Assembly (NCBI GenBank): GCA_014155875.1
Contig: JACEFZ010011132.1
Location: 124,001 to 188,000 of the forward strand
Source of the DNA: Cepaea nemoralis
Lineage: Eukaryota > Mollusca > Gastropoda > Stylommatophora > Helicidae
Direction of reading: 5' to 3'
Length of the DNA stretch: 64,000 bases
A model generated the notes under the pieces. It saw nothing but the letters and a program-made list of their open reading frames with translations. It did not search any database and was not told the origin of the DNA. This document shows, one piece after another, positions 23,097 through 33,575 of this stretch (positions are counted from its first letter, which is position 1; each line of letters begins with the position of its first letter). The position numbers and the translations under genes are program-made.

Positions 23097-23211
23097 CTTT
23101 TCCTGATGGGTGTGTGCAACATCATCCTCTGACTCGGACAGAACATGAAATGGGTCAAAGACATCATCATCATCCTCCTGCTGAGAGTACTGATTGCTAC
23201 TTGCACATGGG
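23097..23211 (-). CDS. CLSPN: Claspin exon H
   Basis: A 115-nt exon with acceptor ctatctacag and donor GAAAAG|gtatta. It encodes PCASSNQYSQ then QEDDDDVFDPFHVLSESEDD and ends HTHQEK. Human claspin has an acidic run leading into [20 protein letters not shown] here, which resembles DDDVFDPFHVLSESEDD in charge and aromatic spacing. Entry takes one base after two from exon G; exit is phase 0 into exon I. An alternative open frame (AHVQVAISTL) exists but does not fit exon I and lacks the acidic signature. Confidence 0.8.
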
Positions 23212-23264
23212 CTGTAGATAGAAGAATCTCACCGATAAGCCGCTGTATAATATAGTTTCAATGA

Positions 23265-23818
23265 AAGTCATGGCAGTAAGTAAAGCAATAACATGGCTCG
23301 AGACACAGACATTCACTAGGGCCTGTTTCCTTAGCGACTCAATGAACATGATCAAGAGGATAGAGGAGGGGTCGATCAGAAGAGAATGGTTGCTGCCTCT
23401 GAAGCGGTCTCGGCTGGCAAAGATTAGTTTCATCTTCATGCCAGGTCATGCAGGAGTACAAGGAAATGAGCGGGCTGACAAGCTCGCAGGTGAGGCTACT
23501 GTGGAGGGCGGACGCGCCATGGACCAGGCTGACATTCTGAATGCTCTACGAGAAGTGAGACTTTTGCGAGAACCAAGTGATGACTGTGAATCTACAACAA
23601 TGGCCAGACTGCGGGAGCAGCAAATTAAAAGAGGGGTGGCCAAACAAGAACACTACGCAGGAAGCCAAAGAAGATTGATAAACCAACACAGAACTGGCGT
23701 CGTTAGCCGCTACACGCTGCGGGATTTGCTGAGGAGGGGATCCGAGCACTTATGGACTGAATGGTTCTATGTGCAACGAGGATGATCTGTCGACTAACTA
23801 ACTAACTAACTAACTAAC
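23265..23818 (+). mobile_element. RNase H LINE, 5'-truncated, with target duplication
   Basis: A plus-strand frame encodes the distal RNase H domain and C-terminus: MAVSKAITWLE, then CFLSDSMNMIKRIEEG (catalytic D in SDS), FMPGHAGVQGNERADKLAGE and RLINQHRTGVVSRYTL. The 3' tail is (CTAA)n at about 23794-23818. A perfect 14-bp target duplication, tatagtttcaatga, flanks it at 23251-23264 and 23819-23832. The last codons of the usual CPEC ending are altered. It resembles I/R1-group elements that carry RNase H. It sits between claspin exons G and H in antisense orientation. Confidence 0.9.
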
Positions 23819-23849
23819 TATAGTTTCAATGATGACACACATCACATCA

Positions 23850-24290
23850 CACCAAACCAAATGTGACAACTTGACATGCATGGGGCACTGAACTGTGCAA
23901 CATGACATCCATGGGACACTGAACTGTGACATGACATCCTGGGAAACTGAACTGTAACAACATCACATGCATGAGGCACTAAACTGTGACAACATAACAT
24001 CCATGGGGCACTGGAATGTGACATCATGACATACATAGGGCTCTTAACTGTGACATGACATACATGGGACACTGAGCTGTGACATGACATACATGGGACA
24101 CTGACCTGTGACAACATGACATACATGGGTGACTCCCACACACAAACACAAATGTTGATCCAGCCACAGACGGCGACTCCCACACACAAATACAAATGTT
24201 GATCCAGCCACAGATGGTGACTCCCAGACACAAACACAAATGTTGATCCAGCTACAGACAGTGACTCCCAGACACAAACACATATGTTGA
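23850..24290. repeat. Two short minisatellites (about 30 bp and 43 bp)
   Basis: 23860-24125 holds irregular units with gacatacatgggacactga. 24126-24290 holds about four 43-bp units beginning gtgactcccacacacaaaca, ending at the exon G donor. Confidence 0.85.
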
Positions 24291-24297
24291 TAATTAC

Positions 24298-24409
24298 ACA
24301 AAGCTTCCTGAGTTGTGCCCTGAGTTGACAATCTGATGATCTCCTTTGCCAGAATCTTGTGTTGCGAAACCATGAAAGATGTGACCCGCAGACATTGGAG
24401 AAGTTGTCT
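24298..24409 (-). CDS. CLSPN: Claspin exon G
   Basis: A 112-nt exon predicted from splice signals and phase. The acceptor is actctgtttcag at 24410 and the donor is TTTGT|gtaatt at 24298. It encodes ETTSPMSAGHIFHGF, then QDSGKGDHQIVNSG, then HNSGSFV. It is the only candidate between exons F and H that accepts one base, exits with two and stays open, as both neighbours require. Homology is weak; SGSF may correspond to the end of the vertebrate LCSGSF motif. A donor two bases upstream (TTT|gtgtaa) would break the frame. Confidence 0.65.
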
Positions 24410-24439
24410 CTGAAACAGAGTTTATAAGAGAACTATCAC

Positions 24440-25456
24440 TTACTGGCTAGAGATGCAGAGAACTATCACTGTTCTACTTCAGATAAAGAGAACAATCATC
24501 ATTGTACTACTTCAAAACTACTATAGTTACTACATCTACTGAGACAACTATATTTACGTTACTTCTACATCTACTGAGACAACTTTAGTTACATTAATTC
24601 TTCACCTACTGAGACTACTATAGTTACATTACTTCTACATCTACTGAGACTACTATATTTATGTTACTTCTACATCTACTGAGACTACTATAGTTACATT
24701 AATTCTACATCTACTGAGACTACTATAGTTACATTAATTCTACATCTACTGAGACTACTATAGTTACATTACTTCTACATCTACTGAGACTACTATAGTT
24801 ACATTACTTCTACATCTACTGAGACTACTATAGTTACATTAATTCTACATCTACTGAGACTACTATATTTACATTACTTCTACATCTACTGAGACTACTA
24901 TAGTTACATTAATTCTTCACCTACTGAGACTACTATAGTTACATTAATTATACATCTACTGAGACTACTATATTTACATTAATTCTACATCTACTGAGAC
25001 AACTATATTTACATTACTTCTACATCTGAGACAACTATATTTACATTAATTCTACATCTACTGAGACTACTATAGTTACATTAATTCTTCACCTACTGAG
25101 ACAACTATATTTACGTTACTTCTACATCTACTGAGACTACTATATTTACATTAATTCTTCACCTACTGAGACTACTATAGTTACATTAATTCTACATCTA
25201 CTGAGACTACTATATTTACATTAATTCTACATCTACTGAGACTACTATAGTTACATTAATTCTACATCTACTGAGACAACTATATTTACATTAATTCTAC
25301 ATCTACTGAGACTACTATAGTTACATTAATTCTACATCTACTGAGACTTCTATAGTTACATTACTTCTACATCTACTGAGACTACTATAGATACATTACT
25401 TCTACATCTACTGAGACTACTATATTTACATTAATTCTACATCTACTGAGACTACT
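24440..25456. repeat. 35-bp minisatellite, left segment
   Basis: Units of 35 bp containing tacatctactgagactacta and tagttacattaattc. The array fills the intron between claspin exons F and G and is split by a LLGL-LINE block, a SINE and a second LINE; other segments lie at 30856-33575 and 37546-38915. The last 14 bases, ctactgagactact (25443-25456), recur with one mismatch at 30856-30869. Confidence 0.95.
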
Positions 25457-28400
25457 TATTGGCACCTTTCCGTCTTGACAGACGATAGTTTGGTACATTG
25501 TGATTCAAAAAGGCTTAATAACTACGATCCATGGCGGTGGCGAGTGTGGCTGGTAAGGCCAATTCTTGCTGCAAATGTTTGCCCACAGTGGGTGCATGTG
25601 AAAACATGGTCATTTCCACCATTTTGCACCATCTTACGTCTCTCACGCTCTGTGTGTGCTTTATCTGCAATCATTTTCTCCTTTGTCTTTATTCCATTTC
25701 TGATAGTTGCCCTCCATGCAACACGTTCAGCGGCGACGTGCTCCCAATGTGCATTATCAATGCCTGTATCAATCATGTCCCGCTTACACACATCTTTGTA
25801 TCGTAGTAGAGGCCGACCCTGAGATCTCCTACCCGTCTGTAATTCACCAAAAAAGATGTCCTTTGGTATTCTACCATCATCCATCCTCCTAACGTGCCCT
25901 ATCCATCTAAGTCTACGAAGACTGAGCATGGAATACACCGTCACACAACCTGATCTTTCCAATACTTCAGTATTTGTGATTTTGTCTTGCCACTTAATAC
26001 CAAGTATTCTTCGCAGACACCGCATATGAAAGCTGTTTAAACGTTTCTCTTGGCGTGAGTAAGTTGTCCAGGTTTCACTGCCATAAAGAAGAGTACTAAG
26101 GACACAGGCTTGGTAGACGAGGACTTTTGTTTTGGCAGTAAGCTTCCTGTTCTCCCAGACTCTTTTTGCTAACATGTTCATTGTTGTTGCTGCCTTGCCA
26201 ATCCTGATGTTGATTTCCTGATCGAGGGATAATTTGCTATTTACCTCTGATCCTAGATATGTAAAATGGTCTACTATCTCCAGTTCGGCGTCGTCAATAA
26301 AGATTGATGGTACACCATGTGCACCTTGTGACATAATCTGTGTCTTCTTTTTGTTAATTGTTAAACCAAATTCAGAACAAGCATTGGAGAATGCAGATAG
26401 TAGATGTTGTAATTCTTCCTCAGAGTGGGTCGTAATCGCAGCATCATCCGCAAAAAGCAACTCTCTGATTAGTACCCTGCTAATTTTGGTCTTGGCCTTC
26501 AATCTCTGAGCATTATAGAGGCCACCATCTGAGCGTGAGTGAATGTATATACCGTCATCCTGATCACGAAAGGCATATTTCAGTAGAAGTGAAAAGTATA
26601 TCCCAAAGAGGGTGGGGGCTAGTACACAACCTTGCTTAACTCCACTCTTGATTTCAAACTCTTCTGAATTTGAGCCATCAAACTTGATTATACCCTTCAT
26701 GCCTGTGTGGAATGATTCCACAATGGACAGAAGAGTTGGTGGGCAGCCAATCTTCTTTAGTGCTTTGAACAGACCCTCACGACTGACCAAATCGAATGCC
26801 TTTGTGAGGTCGATGAAGGCAATAAACAGTGGCTGATTTTGTTCCCGGCATTTTTCTTGCATCTGTCGCAATGAGAATATCATATCAATGGTAGACCGGT
26901 TCTGACGGAAGCCGCACTGTGATTCGGGGTAGACTTGATCTCCCAGGACTTGAAGTCTGTGCAGGACAATTCTGGCAAATACTTTCCCAACAATACACAG
27001 AAGTGAGATACCCTTATAGTTGTTACAGTCGCTCCGATCTCCCTTGTTCTTGTACAGCGTTATGATGTTTGAATCTTTGAAATCCTGTGGGACTTGTCCT
27101 TCTCGCCAGCATAGCTCTATTAGCTGGTGGATCTGTAGAGCGAGTGTGTCTTGCCCACTCCTGATTACCTCTATTGGAATCCCATCCTTACCTGGAGCCT
27201 TGCCAGATGCAAGCTCATTTATAGCACACTTAACTTCTGTTATAGTGGGAAGTGTGTCCAGGTGGTCAAGAGTTGGCAGGGCCTCTATGGCGTTGAGGGC
27301 ATCATCCGCTAGCTTGGTCTCACTTGAGTAAAGCTCTAAATAGTGCTCGACCCATCTATCCATCTGCTGTTTCTTATCAGTGATGATTTCTCCAGTCAAG
27401 GTTTTCAGCGGTGCACTTCTTTTGATCATTGGACCACAGGCTTTCTTTATCCCTTCATACATGCTTCTGATGTTTCCCTTATCACTTGCGATTTGAATGG
27501 ACTCACATAACTTGATCCAATAGTCATTCGCACACTGCCTGGCAGCCTTTTGTACATCCTTCCTCGCTTGCTTCAGCTCACTCAGAGTGTTACGCGTTGG
27601 TCTTTCCTTGTTTCTTAAGAGAGCTATCTTCTTTTTATCAATCAAGGGCTGCAGTATCTGGCTGTTTGCCGCAAACCAGTCCTGCCTCTTATGATCCACA
27701 GTGCCGTAAACCCCTACCGCTGTTTTATAAATAGTTTCCTTAAGTTTACTCCATTTATCATTTACTATACAATTTTCTGATGTATCATTGAAAGCGTCTT
27801 CAAGTTGCTGTTGAAATTCAAAGCACTTTCCAGGATCGTGAGTGTTAGTAATATTAATCCTGGGGCTAGACTTGTGTTTAGCTGTGTAGATTCTCTTTGG
27901 TCTCAGTCTAACCCTTGCAACAACCAAAGAATGATCTGTATCACAGTCAGCACTGTGGTAACTTCGAGTTAATGATGTATGGTTCAGATGTTGTCTCCGT
28001 GTGATAATGAAGTCCAGCTGATGCCAATGGCCGGATCTTGGATGTTTCCATGTGACCTTATGCATCTCTTTTGTTTTAAAAAAGGAGTTTGTAATACATA
28101 GGTCATTTCTAGTGCAATGCTCCAGCAGCCTTTGCCCATTATCATTCATGCGACCGATGTTGTATTTTCCAAGGCACACTGGCCATGAACTCGAGTCCTT
28201 GCCCACACGAGCATTGAAATCACCGAGCATATAAATGTAGTCGGATTTTGGAACTGCCTTGATCACAGAGTCTAGCTGCTCATAGAACGTATCCTTCACA
28301 TCATCAGAGGAAGCGAGTGTCGGTGCATATGCAGTGAGAATGGTGGCAAATCCACAAGAGGTTGCCAAGCGCAGTGATAATAATCTTTCATTACCTCCAG

Positions 28401-29427
28401 CTGGGATATCAATCATTCCCAGTAGCGAATTCTTCACTGCAAAGCCCACACCATGTTGCCTTTTTTCTGCCTGCCCTCTTCCCTTCCAAAAAAAGGTGTA
28501 ATTGTTTTCCCTGAGTGACCCTTCCTCAGCGAGGCGAGTCTCCTGCAGGCCAGCAATATCAATGTTAAGACGATTGAGTTCAGCATCAATCACAGCCGTT
28601 TTTCTCACATCGTCAATATTTGTCAAGTCAGTGGAAAATCCTGGACACATGGTTCTCACGTTCCAGGTTGCAAGCCGTAGCTTGAGGTTTCTATTCTTTT
28701 TATTAGTACCTGGTGCATTGGTTTTACAGCCTGCGATTCAGATTTTGTCCTAGCCCCAAGCACCCATTGAAGCAGGCAGGCTGTGGCGGATCAGCACCCA
28801 ATTGGCTGGGGGCTGCCCAGCTTGAGGCGGGCGGTAGCTGATCAGTGACACCTGTAGGTGTCTCCCACCGTCAGAGGCAACGCGTGGCGCCCCATGTCTA
28901 CGCCAACTGACAAGGACTTATAACCCGTAACAGTTGCCTCTCGCTTTGATTCCGAGACCGGTTAAGACCAGGGATGGAGTTATTGCCTCTCCATAGCACA
29001 AAGCCTGGGCTAAAATAAAGAAACCATGTGTTGCCCATGCAGCATGATCCCTCTCTCGGCCTGCCTAGTTCACTCCAGAGGAAAGTTGACACCTATAATC
29101 TGGAACAAGACAAGCTGCAGAAGCTGCCGGATCAGCAAAGCAATGCTCTAACTGTCCGCCTGTCGGAGCTTCGATCCTAGACCAGCTGCCAACCAAGGCT
29201 TAGGGACCTGGTCTGCCCTGCCATGACTTATTTTGTCTTTGGGTTGCATTTCCTCGCACCAGGATAAGGCTAGTACCCTCCCAATTGCGCTCTTCCGCCC
29301 GAAGCCGTTGGCACAATGTGGGGTGTCGGGTTTGGTAAGCGCCGCCCAACATTCGGCGCTGACAGAAAGCAGGTAGTACCGTCTACTGTCATACGGTAGC
29401 TCAGTCATATCTGACTAAGACCTGACT
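25457..29427 (-). mobile_element. RTE-like LINE, apparently full length (copy A)
   Basis: A 3.97-kb element whose 3' end (plus 25458) reads attggcacctttccgtcttg and whose 5' end is shared with copy B up to cctgact at 29427. It has one long intact protein frame, a 5' untranslated region of about 700 bp with no repeats, and a very short 3' region. The clade is inferred from a single APE-RT protein without RNase H and from the GAT-type 3' tail of copy B. Copy B and the fragment at 2274 are close relatives. It lies in sense with claspin in the F-G intron. Confidence 0.9.
25522..28659 (-). CDS. LINE protein: AP endonuclease, reverse transcriptase, C-terminal zinc finger
   Basis: 1045 codons without a stop. 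The apurinic endonuclease-like domain spans about residues 1-255: catalytic E40 in AGLQETRL, GDFNARVG at 146-153, TDHS at 241-244. The reverse transcriptase spans about 480-780: FIDLTKAFDL near 615-624, SGVKQGCVLAPTLF near 672-685, catalytic FADD at 736-739. A post-RT region with YLGSEVNS and RRLRWIGHVRRMDD follows, and the protein ends in a C2H2-like finger (C1022, C1025, H1038, H1043). The frame stays open upstream of 28659 and there supplies the endonuclease start LRLATWNVRTM, so the listed first codon (GTG) is only a frame boundary. The enzyme would nick target DNA and copy its own RNA there. Nothing obvious is broken. Confidence 0.9.
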   Translation of the reverse strand: MRTMCPGFSTDLTNIDDVRKTAVIDAELNRLNIDIAGLQETRLAEEGSLRENNYTFFWKGRGQAEKRQHGVGFAVKNSLLGMIDIPAGGNERLLSLRLATSCGFATILTAYAPTLASSDDVKDTFYEQLDSVIKAVPKSDYIYMLGDFNARVGKDSSSWPVCLGKYNIGRMNDNGQRLLEHCTRNDLCITNSFFKTKEMHKVTWKHPRSGHWHQLDFIITRRQHLNHTSLTRSYHSADCDTDHSLVVARVRLRPKRIYTAKHKSSPRINITNTHDPGKCFEFQQQLEDAFNDTSENCIVNDKWSKLKETIYKTAVGVYGTVDHKRQDWFAANSQILQPLIDKKKIALLRNKERPTRNTLSELKQARKDVQKAARQCANDYWIKLCESIQIASDKGNIRSMYEGIKKACGPMIKRSAPLKTLTGEIITDKKQQMDRWVEHYLELYSSETKLADDALNAIEALPTLDHLDTLPTITEVKCAINELASGKAPGKDGIPIEVIRSGQDTLALQIHQLIELCWREGQVPQDFKDSNIITLYKNKGDRSDCNNYKGISLLCIVGKVFARIVLHRLQVLGDQVYPESQCGFRQNRSTIDMIFSLRQMQEKCREQNQPLFIAFIDLTKAFDLVSREGLFKALKKIGCPPTLLSIVESFHTGMKGIIKFDGSNSEEFEIKSGVKQGCVLAPTLFGIYFSLLLKYAFRDQDDGIYIHSRSDGGLYNAQRLKAKTKISRVLIRELLFADDAAITTHSEEELQHLLSAFSNACSEFGLTINKKKTQIMSQGAHGVPSIFIDDAELEIVDHFTYLGSEVNSKLSLDQEINIRIGKAATTMNMLAKRVWENRKLTAKTKVLVYQACVLSTLLYGSETWTTYSRQEKRLNSFHMRCLRRILGIKWQDKITNTEVLERSGCVTVYSMLSLRRLRWIGHVRRMDDGRIPKDIFFGELQTGRRSQGRPLLRYKDVCKRDMIDTGIDNAHWEHVAAERVAWRATIRNGIKTKEKMIADKAHTERERRKMVQNGGNDHVFTCTHCGQTFAARIGLTSHTRHRHGS

Positions 29428-29479
29428 GAGAAAATGAATGAATAAACCATTAATTAAATAACTGCTTAGGCAGTCGAAC
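29428..29479. other. Junction between the LINE 5' end and the LLGL piece
   Basis: 52 bases absent from LINE copy B. They read on the minus strand as gttcgactgcctaag then AT-rich, pyrimidine-containing sequence. They directly follow the LLGL codon AAG and start with GT, so they look like a scrap of LLGL intron after a weak donor. Confidence 0.55.
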
Positions 29480-30855
29480 CTTTCTAAAAGGAGGCCACTC
29501 TTCCTCCTCTACGCTTGCAACATGATCAGGAATGCCAAACAGTGAGGAAGTGGTCAGTTTGTACAGTAGGCGTAAGCTTGTAGTCGATGCATCCCAGAAT
29601 CTCACAGTGCCATCTTCATGCCCAGTCAAAAGAAGGTCCCTGATGGCTGGAGATGAGCTCAAATTTTTGCCGCCATTGATAGGCCACTCCCGCTTGGACA
29701 AATTCTTGTGTTGAGCGTCTCCGGCGTCAACAATTTTTTGCCATAGCTGGTCTGGGACGTTGCTGACATGATGTGTGCATGTGATGGCAGAAGAATGTAC
29801 ACTGTTGAGGTATGGCAGGCGGAAGATTGTACACTGTTGAGGTATGGCAGGCGGAAGATTGTACACTGTTGAGGTATGGCAGGCGGAAGATTGTACACTG
29901 TTGAGGTATGGCAGGCGGAAGATTGTACACTGTTGAGGTATGGCAGGCGGAAGATTGTACACTGTTGAGGTATGGCAGGCGGAAGATTGTACACTGTTGA
30001 GGTATGGCAGGCGGAAGATTGTACACTGTTGAGGTATGGCAGGCGGAAGATTGTACACTGTTGAGGTATGGCAGGCGGAAGATTGTACACTGTTGAGGTA
30101 TGGCAGGCGGAAGATTGTACACTGTTGAGGTATGGCAGGCGGAAGATTGTACACTGTTGAGGTATGGCAGGCGGAAGATTGTACACTGTTGAGGTATGGC
30201 AGGCGGAAGATTGTACACTGTTGAGGTATGGCAGGCGGAAGATTGTACACTGTTGAGGTATGGCAGGCGGAAGATTGTACACTGTTGAGGTATGGCAGGC
30301 GGAAGATTGTACACTGTTGAGGTATGGCAGGCGGAAGATTGTACACTGTGAGGTATGGCAGGCAGAAGATTGTACACTGTTGAGGTATGGCAGGCGGAAG
30401 ATTGTACACTGTTGAGGTATGGCAGGCGGAAGATTGTACACTGTTGAGGTATGGCAGGCGGAAGAATGTACACTGTTGAGGTATGGCAGGCGGAAGATTG
30501 TACACTGTTGAGGTATGGCAGGCGGAAGAATGTACACTGTTGAGGTATGGCAGGCGGAAGATTGTACACTGTTGAGGTATGGCAGGCGGAAGATTGTACA
30601 CTGTTGAGGTATGGCAGGCAGAAGATTGTACACTGTTGAGGTATGGCAGGCGGAAGGCTGGCCATGACTCACTCCCCAGGTCCAGCACCACCAACTCCTC
30701 TTCGGCAAGAATAGCTATGACATGGGGATCATCCCTACCAGTATCAGCAGCATCTTTCTCATCCCCGCGGGAGAGAACGAGGAAATCAACGACCCTGGAT
30801 GACAGATCAGCCACAATGTGATTGTCCCCCTCGATGATGCTAACTGTGTGACGAT
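29480..30855 (-). CDS. LLGL: Lethal giant larvae (LLGL/lgl) coding fragment with internal 32-bp expansion
   Basis: The minus strand encodes part of LLGL, a WD40 scaffold that controls cell polarity and binds aPKC and syntaxins. It starts D-RHTVSIIEGDNHIVADLS-S and continues AILAEEELVVLDLGSESWPA (human: AVLLEEELVVLDLQ). After a minisatellite it resumes HSSAITCTHHVSNVP, then LLLTGHEDGTVRFWDAS, then LYKLTTSSLFG, ending EEEEWPPFRK. All are hallmark LLGL blocks in order, with no stop. Usual LLGL is about 1000-1100 residues; only about 180 native residues are here, plus 277 from the repeat. The left border is AAG|gttcga and the right border follows an AG. Its phases (in 1, out 0) do not let it splice between claspin exons F and G, and no other LLGL exon is visible. 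It is probably a displaced copy. Confidence 0.85.
29796..30658. repeat. 32-bp coding minisatellite inside the LLGL piece
   Basis: 27 tandem copies of a unit containing ttgaggtatggcaggcggaa and gattgtacactg. The unit is native LLGL coding sequence (RLPYLNSV) expanded in place. All copies are 32 bp except one 31-bp copy near 30350 (ctgtgagg for ctgttgagg). The added length is 831 bp (26 x 32 - 1), a multiple of three. The minus strand is stop-free in all three frames. Confidence 0.96.
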
Positions 30856-33575
30856 CTACTGAGACTGCTATAGTTACATTACTTCTACATCTACTGAGAC
30901 TACTATAGTTACATTAATTCTACATCAACTGAGACTACAACTAGTTACATTAATTCTACATCTACTGAGACTACTATAGTTACATTACTTCTACATCTAC
31001 TGAGACTACTATAGTTACATTAATTCTACATCTACTGAGACTACTATAGTTACTTTACTTCTACATCTACTGAGACTACTATAGTTACATTAATTCTACA
31101 TCTACATAGACTACTATATTTACATTAATTCTTCATCTACTGAGACTGTTGCGTATCCCTTACGGGACGTTGCAGTCAACACCAGCATTCAGCATTTTCA
31201 GCTGCTGTTGATTGTACTAGGCAAGTGTTACGTTCAGTAGTTTGCCATTGCTTTATGAACGACCGGTCTCTATACCTTTTTCGAAAAAACCAGCACCGCC
31301 GTGTTTCGAAACCGGGTATACGGGCTCACAAACCGCGTTCGCAAGCCCTTCAGCCACATTAATTCTACATCTACTGAGACTACTATAGTTACATTACTTC
31401 TACATCTACTGAGACTACTATAGTTACATTACTTCTACATCAACTGAGACAACAACTAGTTACATTAATTCTACATCTACTGAGACTACTATAGTTACAT
31501 TACTTCTACATCTGCTGAGACTACTATAGTTACATTAATTCTACATCTACTGAGACTGCTATCGTTACATTAATTCTTCATCTACTGAGACTACTATAGT
31601 TACATTACTTCTACATCTACTGAGACTACAACTAGTTACATTACTTCTACATCTACTGAGACTACTATATTTACATTAATTTTATATCTACTGAGACTAC
31701 AATAGTTACATTAATTACTAAAACTACTATAGTTACATTAATTCTTCATCTACTGAGACTACTATAGTTACATTAATTCTACATCTACTGAGACTACTAT
31801 AGTTACATTAATTCTACATCTACTGAGACTACTATAGTTACATTACTTCTACATCTACTGAGACTACTATAGTTACATTACTTCTACATCAACTGAGACT
31901 ACTATAGTTGCATTAATTCTACATCAACTGAGACTACTATATTTACAATAATTACTGAGACTACTAAAGTTACATTACTTATACATCTACTGAGACTACT
32001 ATAGTTACATTAATTCTACATCAACTGAGACTACTATATTTACATTAATTACTGAGACTACTATAGTTACACTAACTCTACATCTACTGAGACTACAACA
32101 GTTACATTAATTCTACATCTACTGAGACTACTATAGTTACATTAATTCTACATCTATTAAGACTTCTATAGATACATTACTTCTACATCTACTGAGACTA
32201 CTATAGTTACATTAATTCTACATCACCTGAGACTACAATTAGTTACATTAATTCTACATCTACTGAGACTACTATAGTTACATTACGTCTACATCTACTG
32301 AGACTACTATAGTTACATTAATTCTACATCACCTGAGACTACAACTAGTTACATTACTTCTACATCTACTGAGACTACTATAGTTACATTAATTCTACAT
32401 CTACTGAGACTGCTATAGTTACATTACTTCTACATCTTCTGAGACTACTATAGTTACATTAATTCTACATCTACTGAGACTACTATAGTTACATTACTTC
32501 TACATCTACTGAGACTACTATAGTTACATTAATTCTACATCTACTGAGACTACTATAGTTACATTAATTCTACATCAACTGAGACTACTATATTTACATT
32601 AATTACTGAGACTACTATAATTACATTACTTCTACATCTACTGAGACTACTATAGTTACATTAATTCTACATCAACTGAGACTACTATATTTACATTAAT
32701 TACTAAAACTACTATAGTTACAATAACTCTACATCTACTGAGACTACAACTAGTTATATTAATTCTACATCTACTGAGACTACAACAGTTACATTAATTC
32801 TACATCTACTGAGACTACTATAATTACATTAATTCTACATCTATTAAGACTTCTATAGATACATTACTTCTACATCTACTGAGACTACTATAGTTACATT
32901 ACTTCTACATCTACTGAGACTACTATAGTTACATTAATTCTACATCAACTGAGACTACTATATTTACATTAATTACTGAGACTACTATAGTTATATTACT
33001 TCTACATCTACTGAGACTACTATAGTTACATTAATTCTACATAACTGAGACTACTATATTTACATTAATTACTGAGACTACTATAGTTACACTAACTCTA
33101 CATCTACTGAGACTACAACTAGTTACATTAATTCTACATCTACTGAGACTACAACAGTTACATTAATTCTACATCTACTGAGACTACTATAGTTACATTA
33201 ATTCTACATCAACTGAGACTACAACTAGTTACATTAATTCTACATCTACTGAGACTACTATAGTTACATTACGTCTACATCTACTGAGACTACTATAGTT
33301 ACATTAATTCTACATCAACTGAGACTACAACTAGTTACATTAATTCTACATCTACTGAGACTACTATAGTTACATTACTTCTACATCTACTGAGACTACT
33401 ATAGTTACATTAATTCTACATCTACTGAGACTGCTATAGTTACATTACTTCTACATCTACTGAGACTACTATAGTTACATTAATTCTACATCTACTGAGA
33501 CTACTATAGTTACATTACTTCTACATCTACTGAGACTACTATAGTTACATTAATTCTACATCTACTGAGACTAAT
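30856..33575. repeat. 35-bp minisatellite, middle segment
   Basis: About 75 units of the ctactgagactactatagtt family, with shortened forms (aattactgagactac) and ctagt variants arranged in recurring multi-unit blocks. A SINE-like insertion interrupts it at 31148. It begins with the 14-bp near-repeat of the LINE A target and ends with tactgagactaat, the target duplication of LINE B. Confidence 0.95.
31148..31353 (-). mobile_element. tRNA-derived SINE candidate
   Basis: A 206-bp insertion in the minisatellite. On the minus strand the head reads tggctgaagggcttgcg, a good fit to a pol III A box (TGGC..AAGGG), and about 30 bases on comes ggtttcgaaac, a B-box-like block. The tRNA-like head is followed by an unrelated body ending in gggatacgcaac. 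I cannot name the family or see a clear target duplication. Confidence 0.55.

Noticed and set aside
22955..23206. Minus frame AHVQVAISTLSRRMMMM over claspin exon H
   Set aside because: Open, but it does not continue into exon I and lacks the acidic claspin signature present in the other frame.
29148..29408. Short frames in the 5' untranslated region of the RTE-like LINEs (also 37260-37517)
   Set aside because: They are present in both copies, but with small length changes and no similarity I recognise; probably non-coding leader.
29480..30855. LLGL piece as an alternative exon of claspin
   Set aside because: It could accept exon F's phase but leaves phase 0, whereas exon G needs one base already supplied; the peptide belongs to another family.
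31148..31353. Possible functional tRNA gene
   Set aside because: A and B box-like blocks are present, but the cloverleaf cannot be completed and the body is not tRNA; a SINE is more likely.
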